A DNA stretch of 50,474 nt from Bacteroidota bacterium. Its GTDB lineage: Bacteria > Bacteroidota > Ignavibacteria > Ignavibacteriales > Ignavibacteriaceae. The number at the start of each line of letters is the position of its first letter. The first letter of the stretch is position 1. A program made the position numbers and the translations under genes. Where the stretch lies: NCBI GenBank assembly GCA_021824565.1, contig JAKAKL010000108.1, positions 1-50,474 of the forward strand. The letters are read 5' to 3'. Positions 1-7,411 of the stretch are shown here, one piece after another. The notes beneath the pieces were generated by a model that worked only from the letters and a program-made list of their open reading frames with translations, did no database searches and was not told where the DNA came from.

Positions 1-54
1 TCTTAATATTTTTACTTTGAACTCTGCGCTGTGTTTTCTTTTTTCTGACGGCAT
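1..54 (-). CDS. Transposase-like protein, N-terminal fragment cut by window edge
   Basis: The minus strand starts an ATG at base 54 and stays open to the window edge for 18 codons. The peptide contains HSAEFKVKILR, which resembles the opening of the helix-turn-helix region of IS3-type OrfA and related transposases. A good ribosome binding site (AGGAG) lies 8 bases upstream of the ATG. Only the first turn of the DNA-binding domain is visible, so the IS family cannot be named and no terminal inverted repeat could be identified in bases 55-153. It suggests that a mobile element borders the accessory region that follows. Seen: ORF and binding site. Inferred: transposase identity. Confidence 0.55.
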   Translation of the reverse strand, partial: MPSEKRKHSAEFKVKILR

Positions 55-153
55 TTTGATACTCCTGAAGTTTTGTTATACATAAGTTAATTTTTCAAAA
101 GTATCTTTCCAACTTAAGCATTATAATATTTATCCTTTATAATATTTTTAGTC

Positions 154-1347
154 TCATTTCAACAAGATTAATTTCTTTGTATCTACAAACTGACCAGCCT
201 GCATGCGGTAGAAATAAATACCGCTTGCAAGGCTTCCTGCGTTGAAGTTTACAGAATAATTACCGGCTTTCTTTTCTTCGTTTACCAAAGTCGCGACTTT
301 TCTTCCAAGCATATCATAAACCTTTACTGTAATAAAACTTGCTTTGAGTAAAGAATAATTTATTATTGTTGTAGGATTAAAAGGATTGGGATAGTTCTGA
401 GCTAAAGAGAATATAATAGGCAAATTATTTTTTGTTTCATTAATGCCTGTTATCATTTCAGAAAGTGGACGTTTCCATACACCTCCTCCAGACCCAACAA
501 ATATATCTGAACTATCAGCAGCTATAGCACGGACATAATTAAAAAGTCCTGAATCAATTTCGCTCCAACTTTTACCTAAATCAGTTGAAAGGAAGAGTCC
601 ATTATTTGATCCAACAAATAACTTGTCATTAAGAGCCAAAAGACTGACAATTTGTATATTTGGGAAACCTATATTTTGCCAAAGATTACCAAAATTTGAT
701 GAATAAAATACTCCTCCATTACTTCCGGTAAATAGTAAACTATCATTAGCTGTTAACGACCATATTCTAGTATTAGATAATCCAGAATCAGATAAAGTCC
801 AATTTTCTCCATTATCCTTTGAAACATACATGTCATTATCGCCATTGATTCCAGCAAAAATATGAGTACCTATTGAAGCAAGTGCTTCACAATTACCAAG
901 GGAACCACCATTAAGATCTAGCTTTAGATTCCAAGTTGAGCCATAATCTGTCGATAAATAAACTCCTTCGTCACAGCCTGCTATTAATATATTATTATAA
1001 AACAATAAAGATCGGACATCACTATTTGAGAGTCCAACTAAATCCCATTTGTTTACTTTCATAGAGTATTGATACACTCCAGATCCACCATTTAGTCCAA
1101 GGAATATATTCGAATCTTTTATAGCTATTGAACTAATGTTTAAATAACTGAGTCCATTATTAATTTCACTCCAGCTAGATCCTTTGTCAGTAGAAAGAAA
1201 CACGCCATTATAGGCACCTACATAAATATCATTGCCCATGATTGTAATTGCATGAACACCAGCGGCCTGACAATTTGTTTTTACCCATTGCGCATTAGAA
1301 ATGCTTAATAATATTATTACAAAAAAGATTGTATAAAATATTTTCAT
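154..1347 (-). CDS. Secreted Asp-box repeat protein with type IX secretion sorting domain
   Basis: This 397-residue protein starts with a signal peptide (hydrophobic core to about residue 19, ending SNAQ). The middle carries at least five Asp-box/BNR-like units of the form S-x-D-x-G-x-x-W (for example STDKGSSW, STDYGSTW, STDLGKSW), which points to a sialidase-type β-propeller. Residues 313-397 form a type IX secretion (Por) C-terminal sorting domain, with QNYPNPFNPTT at its start and a GIYFYRM strand near the end. It is therefore expected to cross the outer membrane and be released or anchored at the surface. No catalytic residues of a glycosidase are evident, so a binding or adhesive role is as likely as an enzymatic one. 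A strong AGGAGG precedes the ATG. Confidence 0.9.
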   Translation of the reverse strand: MKIFYTIFFVIILLSISNAQWVKTNCQAAGVHAITIMGNDIYVGAYNGVFLSTDKGSSWSEINNGLSYLNISSIAIKDSNIFLGLNGGSGVYQYSMKVNKWDLVGLSNSDVRSLLFYNNILIAGCDEGVYLSTDYGSTWNLKLDLNGGSLGNCEALASIGTHIFAGINGDNDMYVSKDNGENWTLSDSGLSNTRIWSLTANDSLLFTGSNGGVFYSSNFGNLWQNIGFPNIQIVSLLALNDKLFVGSNNGLFLSTDLGKSWSEIDSGLFNYVRAIAADSSDIFVGSGGGVWKRPLSEMITGINETKNNLPIIFSLAQNYPNPFNPTTIINYSLLKASFITVKVYDMLGRKVATLVNEEKKAGNYSVNFNAGSLASGIYFYRMQAGQFVDTKKLILLK

Positions 1348-1732
1348 ATAAGGAGCCTCCTCATAGTTTCCAAAATTATTTGAGTAGTAATAGCTTTCTT
1401 GCTGCTGGTATACCTAACGGTTATAATATTTTACTTACATGTAACTTCATTAATGTTAATGGTTTCCTGAGTAAACCATTCTTGATGCTATATAACCGAG
1501 CTTAATCTAAAACTACCAATCCTTTTCCTACTACCACTTTCAAAAATGTTTTACATTTAATCAACTTCACGATAATCCATAAGTATTTTAATTAATAAGT
1601 ACTCCCAATTTCCCCCGTTTGGGAAACTTCCTTAAATTATTTTTTATTTTTTTCTGGAATTATTCAACTAATATTTATATTTTAAACTCTGTACACGGTA
1701 TTACTATTTTGTAACAATCTGGGTGAGTATTT
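1348..1732. other. Intergenic region between divergent genes
   Basis: These 385 bases separate the minus-strand T9SS protein from the plus-strand gene at 1733 and must contain both promoters. The sequence is AT-rich. I see two small potential hairpins: ATGGTTT paired with AAACCAT around a 7-base loop, and TTTCCC (1609-1614) paired with GGGAAA (1621-1626). No confident promoter, RNA gene or ORF could be recognised. Confidence 0.5.
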
Positions 1733-2734
1733 ATGCTTAAGAATGGTACCTTGTTTTATATAAGAAAAATTCAAAAGGAGGAATTCTCATACATTGAGCT
1801 TAGGGAATTTATTGAGTTTTGTACTGAAGTCTCTCTTTTTCTTCTTAAGAAAAATCATCAGAATATAAAAAAGCGCTTTGACAATAATAATATTTCTTTT
1901 GAAGACGTCGCTGTTGATTCCATTACTCCACTGTTTATTAAAGATGACTGTCTTAATGTTACCGGATTTAAGTTTGCCTTAAATAGTTGGCGCAATGAGA
2001 TTATTACTGAAGCTGACGCCCATTTCTTTGTGCTTAAAATAATTACTAAAAAAACCAGCCAAACTGTAAATTCTATTTTAGGCGAGATCGATCCGCTTTA
2101 TAAAAAACTTTTGAAAAATATTTCTTATCAATCGTATAAGCTTGGTTATAAAAAAGCTTATCGTTCCGGAATTGCGTACCTTATTGATCCGGGTTCATAT
2201 AAAAGGAATGGTAAAATTGTTACTGATGAACATTTTGAACAAATTCCTCTTAACATTCCTAAAGATAAAATTAGTGTGAATATTTGTGATGTGTTTGCTT
2301 ATCTTAAAAATAATACTGAGTATATTTCAGCTATACCTTTGAATAAATTAATTCTAAGGTTAAAGAACATTTATGTAAATTTATTGGAATCAAAACCGGG
2401 AGAAGATAATATTCAGCTTGTTTTGGAAGTAAAGTATTCTATTGAAAGGGCTTTAAATTCTACTTTAAACAAATTAGAGAAATCTTATGTCAATAAAGAA
2501 ATACTTTCTGAATTTGAAGCCGATATTATGAAAAAGGCTCTACTGGAAGTTTCAAGCGACTTAATGGACGGCGGTATTCAACCTGGACTTGAAAATTATT
2601 TGCTGCCCTATTTTGACAATTTCTCTAAGAATGATGTTGCACTCAAGTATAGAAATATATTTGACTATCTGATACGTTGTCTCAAAAAGGAAATTTATAA
2701 GGAACTTGATTTTCAAACTTTTCCCAAATCTTAA
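1733..2734 (+). CDS. Unknown cytoplasmic helical protein, possible divergent sigma-like regulator
   Basis: I do not recognise this 333-residue protein with certainty. It has no signal peptide or membrane segment and is rich in Lys, Asn and predicted helix. Residues about 30-70, containing SFEDVAVDSITPLF, resemble in outline region 2 of ECF sigma factors, where an E-D-hydrophobic-x-x-D helix follows a basic helix. A later stretch (residues about 110-145, around EIDPLYKKLLKNI) could be a second helical domain. The next gene starts 45 bases downstream and the membrane Lon-like gene follows 229 bases after that, all on the same strand. The sigma-like idea is an inference from a short stretch; another helical adaptor or substrate protein is equally possible. 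Confidence 0.6.
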   Translation: MLKNGTLFYIRKIQKEEFSYIELREFIEFCTEVSLFLLKKNHQNIKKRFDNNNISFEDVAVDSITPLFIKDDCLNVTGFKFALNSWRNEIITEADAHFFVLKIITKKTSQTVNSILGEIDPLYKKLLKNISYQSYKLGYKKAYRSGIAYLIDPGSYKRNGKIVTDEHFEQIPLNIPKDKISVNICDVFAYLKNNTEYISAIPLNKLILRLKNIYVNLLESKPGEDNIQLVLEVKYSIERALNSTLNKLEKSYVNKEILSEFEADIMKKALLEVSSDLMDGGIQPGLENYLLPYFDNFSKNDVALKYRNIFDYLIRCLKKEIYKELDFQTFPKS

Positions 2735-2779
2735 ATTTTAGTCGTACTTATTTACTATAAAGAAAATAATATTTTTAGA

Positions 2780-3304
2780 ATGAAGATAAAAGAAGAAGAT
2801 ATTTTTAAGTATGTTCTATTTCCTGATGAGTTAGACTCTAAACGCAGAGATTTTATTAAGGAAAATGAAATTCTTTTTTCAGAACAAATACGTTTTTACG
2901 AGTCTTACTTAAAAAGTAAAAATGATCTTGATATTATTGCAAGCGCTAAAAAAGTAATTAGTAAAATTCCGGCATTGCAAAAAATTATTATACTTTCGCC
3001 TGTACTAAATAAAAATAATTCCGTCAATAAAATACCCACATTAGCTGCAGCTACAAGAGCTGAAGTAACAAAAAAATCAGAGTCTATAACTTTCACTGAT
3101 GAAAATCAAAAATATATGATTAGGCTAATCACTGGAAATAGTAAAAGTATCTTATATTTTTTCCCTAAGATTGAAAACGAAAAGCAAAGAATAAAGCTTA
3201 CTCTTGTTCCTTCTAATGAGACTTTTCATGTAGAAAGTAAAGCTCTCGAAATTGAAATTAATAATCAAAGCGTGGTTGAGAAAGTCTTTATTGAAACCGA
3301 CTAA
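2780..3304 (+). CDS. Unknown small cytoplasmic protein, possible regulatory partner
   Basis: This protein of 174 residues has no signal peptide and no membrane segment. The N-terminal half (about residues 1-70) is charged and helical, starting MKIKEEDIFKYVLFPDEL. The C-terminal half (about 95-174) alternates hydrophobic and polar residues as in a β-sandwich. No catalytic motif was found. It lies 45 bases after the 333-residue gene and before the membrane Lon-like gene. If the first gene is a sigma-like factor, this one is the natural candidate for its inhibitor or adaptor, but nothing in the sequence proves that. It ends just before a pair of 35-bp direct repeats. Confidence 0.6.
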   Translation: MKIKEEDIFKYVLFPDELDSKRRDFIKENEILFSEQIRFYESYLKSKNDLDIIASAKKVISKIPALQKIIILSPVLNKNNSVNKIPTLAAATRAEVTKKSESITFTDENQKYMIRLITGNSKSILYFFPKIENEKQRIKLTLVPSNETFHVESKALEIEINNQSVVEKVFIETD

Positions 3305-3364
3305 ATCAGGATTAAAAAGAAAATACAACTTCGATAGAATTAATATTATTATATTAAAAGTATA

Positions 3365-3451
3365 TCTCCTAATAGTAGGAACTTCGCCAGAAGTAACATG
3401 ATTGTAGAAAATAATTCTCTCCCGATAATAAGAACTCGCCAGAAGTGACAT
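3365..3451. repeat. Two imperfect 35-bp direct repeats with ACTTC-GCCA-GAAGT core
   Basis: Copy one spans 3365-3399 and copy two spans 3418-3451. They share the frame TCTCC/TCTCC, then a TAGGAACT or AAGAACT segment, then CGCCAGAAGT and RACAT. In copy one the core forms a perfect hairpin: ACTTC (3381-3385), loop GCCA, GAAGT (3390-3394). In copy two a base is missing from the left arm, so the stem is weaker. The pair lies in the 229-bp gap between the 174-residue gene and the membrane protease gene. They may be a dispersed REP-like element, operator sites or transcript processing sites. Confidence 0.75.
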
Positions 3452-3533
3452 ATAAATATTAAAATAATTAAATATATTTGCATTAAGTGTATAAATTATA
3501 TACGTTAAAGTATAAATTTCCTAAACTATTTGT

Positions 3534-5627
3534 ATGAATGCATTTGAAGCAGAGGAATTAAGGCAAAATACATTTGAAGAGCTGTCCCGTTCTAGTTCTC
3601 CTAAGGAAAGACTTTTTATTCTTAAAAGGTATTATTCTCTTCTTCTTAACGATTCAATTGATTTTATCGCAGACGCATTTTTAAGTGAGTACTTAGACGA
3701 CTTCCTAAAAAGCGCCGCAAAGTTCGAAGTTTTTTTCTCGCCGCCTAGTGTAACCGAAAATGTTTTAGCAGTCCTAAACGATCTTAAAAAACATGATGCT
3801 ATATCTAACCAGTTTGATAAGATAACTAATATCGAAAATAGACTGCATTCCAAACTGCTCCTCCTGAATGAAATTTTAGAAGAAAAAGAGTTAGATAAAT
3901 TTGACTCAAACAAACTTCATGTGCCGATGCTTGAAAAAAATCTTTCTCCTGATTATGATCTTAGCATTGGCTCGCTGGAGACTCTAACTATTAGTATTAA
4001 GAAGAACAGCGAAATAAATAAGTTTATTATTGTCCCCTCTTCCGGCAGTAATGACGACAATTTAATGGAACAGGTAAACAAATCATGGAGAACATCTGTA
4101 GAATATTTTAGAAAGTACGGCGGGAAGGTAAAAGATTTTCATACTGTAATTATTCATTTCGATAATCAACTCGGGAATTATACTGGAATTTCGTTTGGCG
4201 CTGCTTTAACTATTTGCTTTATTGAAGAGTTGATTAAATATTATAATTTTTCTTATCTAATAAACATAAGAAAAAATGTTGCTGTCACCGGTGGGTTTAA
4301 TAATGAAGGCGATCTTATTTCAATTACTGAAAACCTTATTATCAAGAAGCTCGAAATTGTCTTCTATTCGCACATTAAAATATTTGTTGTACCCGAGGGA
4401 AATAGACATTCGCTTGAAAATTACTTAATTGAACTTAGAAGAACATATCCCGATCGCAAACTTGAGATAATCGGAATTAAGAACCTGCAGGATTTATTTA
4501 ATAGAAGAAACATACTCGATATTAGAAAACAAAATCCGGTTAAAAGGACACTAAGATATGCTAAGAAAAATTATGTAGTTGCAATATTACTGCTTATTTT
4601 ATTTGCGTTGTCTGGATATTTCTATGTATTTAATTTTGATGATAACCCGGCAATGCTAAAAATGGATGAATATAATTTGTTGGTGCAAAACAACAGCGGG
4701 AAAGTACTTTGGTCAAAGAAAGTAGACTATGACCTACGATTTCCAAACTACGTGTTAAGATATATGACTAAAATAATAAGTCTAAATAATAAAAAGGAAA
4801 ATGATGTACTAATTTGCGGGCTAGACCGAACTGGTATCAAAAATAAAAAAGAATTTGGTAGTATATTTTGTTTCAATTATTTGGGAAAGGAATTGTGGCA
4901 TTATCAATTTAAAGATACTGTAAAATCATATGGAGAAAATCTTGAGCCAATTTATAACTGTATTTTAATAGATACCATAACAATCAAAGGTAAGCAATTA
5001 TTAGTAGCTAAAGCAACAAACGGTCCTTCATTTTCTTCTGCAATTTTTACACTTGACTTAAAATCTGGAAGTAGAGTTGGCACCACTTTTTGGAACCCTG
5101 GTTTTGTAGAGGAAGGTATTATAAAAAGATTTCCCGATGACAAAGAACTAATAATATTTGCAGGTAATAATAATGGATATGAAAGACCTTTTATTGGTGG
5201 TATTCAATTAGATAAGCTTACGGGTTACGCACCATCTACACACTATTATACTTTTCTAAATATGAAACCTGCTTATTTGGATTTCTATCTTTTGTTGCCC
5301 GAAACGGATTACTTAAAACACTTTACAGTTTTCAGAGGTGGCTGCATTGAACAAGGCAGTTTATATGATTCGGAGAGAGAAAACAAGATAGAATTTACTA
5401 CATGCGAAAAAGATATTGATGAAGCAAGCCTCAACTATAGGCTTGATTACAATTTTAAGGATATTTCAATTATAGTCGACAGCAATTTTAGGTTGGAGAG
5501 GGATACAGCAGTCGCTCACGGATTACTCAAACTTCCTCTTACTGACACGCCGCAGTATTGCAAAATATTGGAAGACCAAGTACTTTACTGGAACGGGAAA
5601 CGCTTCGTTAAAAAAGATAAATTATAA
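3534..5627 (+). CDS. Membrane-anchored Lon-like (S16) protease with propeller-like C-terminal domain
   Basis: This 697-residue protein has three visible parts. Residues 1-150 are charged and helical. Residues about 150-325 match the proteolytic fold of Lon: GISFGAAL places a serine at 220 where Lon has GPSAG, AVTGGFNNEGDL matches Lon AMTGEITLRGNIL, Lys271/Lys272 fall where Lon has the catalytic lysine, and FVVPEGN matches the IIPKEN segment. Residues 347-368 are one transmembrane helix. The remaining 330 residues, with NNSGKVLW and NYLGKELW repeats, look like a PQQ/WD-type β-propeller outside the cytoplasm. No AAA+ domain is present. It is the last gene of a three-gene group. A role as a sensor that triggers cytoplasmic proteolysis is inferred; a non-proteolytic S16-fold protein is the alternative. 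The ATG at 3534 gives the cleanest N-terminus; another ATG at 3538 is out of frame. Confidence 0.7.
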   Translation: MNAFEAEELRQNTFEELSRSSSPKERLFILKRYYSLLLNDSIDFIADAFLSEYLDDFLKSAAKFEVFFSPPSVTENVLAVLNDLKKHDAISNQFDKITNIENRLHSKLLLLNEILEEKELDKFDSNKLHVPMLEKNLSPDYDLSIGSLETLTISIKKNSEINKFIIVPSSGSNDDNLMEQVNKSWRTSVEYFRKYGGKVKDFHTVIIHFDNQLGNYTGISFGAALTICFIEELIKYYNFSYLINIRKNVAVTGGFNNEGDLISITENLIIKKLEIVFYSHIKIFVVPEGNRHSLENYLIELRRTYPDRKLEIIGIKNLQDLFNRRNILDIRKQNPVKRTLRYAKKNYVVAILLLILFALSGYFYVFNFDDNPAMLKMDEYNLLVQNNSGKVLWSKKVDYDLRFPNYVLRYMTKIISLNNKKENDVLICGLDRTGIKNKKEFGSIFCFNYLGKELWHYQFKDTVKSYGENLEPIYNCILIDTITIKGKQLLVAKATNGPSFSSAIFTLDLKSGSRVGTTFWNPGFVEEGIIKRFPDDKELIIFAGNNNGYERPFIGGIQLDKLTGYAPSTHYYTFLNMKPAYLDFYLLLPETDYLKHFTVFRGGCIEQGSLYDSERENKIEFTTCEKDIDEASLNYRLDYNFKDISIIVDSNFRLERDTAVAHGLLKLPLTDTPQYCKILEDQVLYWNGKRFVKKDKL

Positions 5628-5793
5628 CATTGTATTAAATGGATATACAATACAAACTTGTGGAAATTATATTATAAACCTGTCAGTCTAAAGCCGGATA
5701 GGAGAAATAGATATAACATTACATTTTTCTTAATAATAACCAGCGAAATAATTGGCTGTGTGAAAATTGGATTTTAGTTTATTGATATTAATA

Positions 5794-5825
5794 AAGTAGA
5801 ATACTTCCACTCCTACTTGAAGTGG
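5794..5825. repeat. Overlapping inverted repeats, REP-like or terminator
   Basis: AAGTA (5794-5798), loop GAA, TACTT (5802-5806) form one hairpin. ACTTC (5803-5807) can instead pair with GAAGT (5819-5823), and CCACT (5807-5811) with AGTGG (5821-5825). The alternative pairings share arms. A T-run follows at 5840, so it could act as a terminator for the upstream gene. The ACTTC/GAAGT arms are the same as in the repeat at 3365-3399. Confidence 0.5.
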
Positions 5826-5951
5826 CAGGAACCTCTCAGTTTTTTTCCTCTTTACCTTTACCTTTTCCTATTCCTATCTTTTTTTCCCGCAAACCGATTC
5901 ACCTTTTAACCTTATAACCTTTTATCCTCTTTTCCTTCCCTTTTCCCTTCT

Positions 5952-5979
5952 CGTCACTCGTTACTCGTCACTTGTCACT
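5952..5979. repeat. 7-bp tandem repeat, four units
   Basis: Four adjacent units read CGTCACT, CGTTACT, CGTCACT and TGTCACT. They directly follow a pyrimidine-rich tract. The unit length is not a multiple of three and there is no ORF across it. Confidence 0.8.
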
Positions 5980-6078
5980 CCTTGCATATATGCAAATTAT
6001 TTTCTATATTAACAGCCATAAGTATTTAATATATTATTACTTACCATCCTATTTAAGAAGCAATATCAAATACCAAAC

Positions 6079-6133
6079 GAAAGCCCTCTGAATCCCATGT
6101 GAATCCCCTCTGAAAGCCTTGTGAAAGCCCTTT
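6079..6133. repeat. 11-bp tandem repeat, five units
   Basis: Five adjacent 11-base units read GAAAGCCCTCT, GAATCCCATGT, GAATCCCCTCT, GAAAGCCTTGT and GAAAGCCCTTT. All begin GAAWSCC and the period is exact. Eleven bases is close to one DNA turn, so every unit presents the same face. No spacers exist, which rules out a CRISPR array. Confidence 0.85.
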
Positions 6134-6211
6134 AACTTAACAGTACTTTCGCTGTTCTCTCAATTCTAATTACACTGATTTGCCGTTTACCATTACTCTC
6201 AGCTATACAGA

Positions 6212-7138
6212 CTACTGGACTATAATTTTTTTATTCTCAATATCAATCGTTATTTTATTGCCAAGCCAGTTGACGCATGTGATTCCGTCATAGATCAGCC
6301 CGCTTAAAAATGACGCCTCTACTTTACCCGTATGTATGACAGGCTTATTTAGCAGTTCTATTTTCTTTATTACTGCCTTATAAAATTCATTTTCTACTTT
6401 CGGATTAAGGCTGCTTTTCTTAAAATATTTCTCCGCCTTTGAAGTGTCTATTCCCATTTCATTCATATATGCCGCGTTGAATCTAAACACGTTAAATCCC
6501 GCGCCGCTGTCCAATGCTACCTGAAGCGCAAGCTTATCATTTACTCTTACCTTTGTAAACATATCGAGCGATACGCCTCGCTGGTCGTCAAGCTGTATCG
6601 GTACAACTGTTCCATCTTTCTCTCTTTGCTTAATGGATTTATTCGTTTCGAGATATATTTTCTTATCCTTAAAATCAATCGTAAATGCCCTGTCCCGGAA
6701 GCATGTAAGAGATATTAATCCGTCAATATTTCCAAAGTCCGCGTCTATAATCGTAACGAAAGGATTTAGTATTTTCACATCACCGATCATTATACTTTTC
6801 GCCTTGTACAATTTCATTGTTATCTCTTCACCTGTAGCGCGGAAGCCTGTAAAGCTGCCGTCCTGCTGCCTTATATCATTCAGTCCTCCGGTAAATTTCT
6901 TAAAAAGCACGTTGATGCCTGCGCCTGTGTCGAGTATAAAATTGCCTTCCTTGCCGTTAACTTTAGCCTTAAGCACAATATGACCCTCCTTAGTAATGTC
7001 TATTGGAATTGCAGAGGGCGCTTTAGAATTTCTATGAGTATATTCTGATACTTTAGCTTCTGCGGCAAAAGCGTGGCTTGAATACAGACTTATTACATAG
7101 ATCATGCAAACAGTAAAGAGCGTAATTATATTTTTCAT
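6212..7138 (-). CDS. Exported two-lobed retropepsin-like aspartic protease
   Basis: The protein has two aspartic-protease active-site loops: FILDTGAG with Asp70 and ALDSGAG with Asp210 (numbered from the chosen start). Each is followed by the expected hydrophobic segment, so one chain could build the complete two-aspartate site, unlike single-lobed retropepsin homodimers. I chose the ATG at 7138 because it gives a clean signal peptide (MKNIITLFTVCMIYVISLYS...AFA); an upstream ATG at 7267 would bury it behind 43 residues. It is thus predicted to act in the periplasm or at the surface. It is divergent from the peroxiredoxin gene. Family: aspartyl protease PF13650/PF13975 type; substrate unknown. 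Confidence 0.82.
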   Translation of the reverse strand: MKNIITLFTVCMIYVISLYSSHAFAAEAKVSEYTHRNSKAPSAIPIDITKEGHIVLKAKVNGKEGNFILDTGAGINVLFKKFTGGLNDIRQQDGSFTGFRATGEEITMKLYKAKSIMIGDVKILNPFVTIIDADFGNIDGLISLTCFRDRAFTIDFKDKKIYLETNKSIKQREKDGTVVPIQLDDQRGVSLDMFTKVRVNDKLALQVALDSGAGFNVFRFNAAYMNEMGIDTSKAEKYFKKSSLNPKVENEFYKAVIKKIELLNKPVIHTGKVEASFLSGLIYDGITCVNWLGNKITIDIENKKIIVQ

Positions 7139-7411
7139 ATTTTCTTGTAATGTTAAAAATGGATAATGTAATTTAATCATGATATCGAATAAAAAAGATA
7201 AATACTCCGCATGATGAATGTTTTTTGGTTCAATAATCCCGGTTATGTGATATGTATTATCTAACATGGTTTTTCTGATGCAAGTAGTTTTATCTTAATG
7301 TATATTGACTGTTATCCTTACGCGGTTTACCTGAGGTTTGCAGATCATAATTAATAATTACAAGTTCAGTAACACACAATTATTTAATCAACTTAAAACA
7401 GAGAGGCAAAA

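Larger units (their letters stand above)
5628..6211. other. 584-bp non-coding, repeat-rich spacer
   Basis: No convincing ORF lies between the membrane protease gene and the converging aspartic protease gene. The stretch holds a hairpin cluster (5794-5825), a long pyrimidine-rich tract on the plus strand (about 5838-5950), a 7-bp tandem repeat (5952-5979), a palindrome GCATATATGC near 5984, and an 11-bp tandem repeat (6079-6133). Both flanking genes end here, so no promoter is required. Confidence 0.7.

Noticed and set aside
3152-3451. 99-codon minus-strand ORF across the end of the 174-residue gene
   Set aside because: It is antisense to a better gene, and its N-terminal half simply translates the two 35-bp repeats.
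6079-6133. Possible CRISPR array
   Set aside because: Units are 11 bp and directly adjacent with no spacers, and no cas genes are present.
6633-6983. 116-codon plus-strand ORF opposite the aspartic protease
   Set aside because: Shadow of the real gene; it covers the antisense of the DTGAG region.
7139-7267. Upstream ATG of the aspartic protease gene
   Set aside because: It would place 43 unrelated residues in front of an intact signal peptide.
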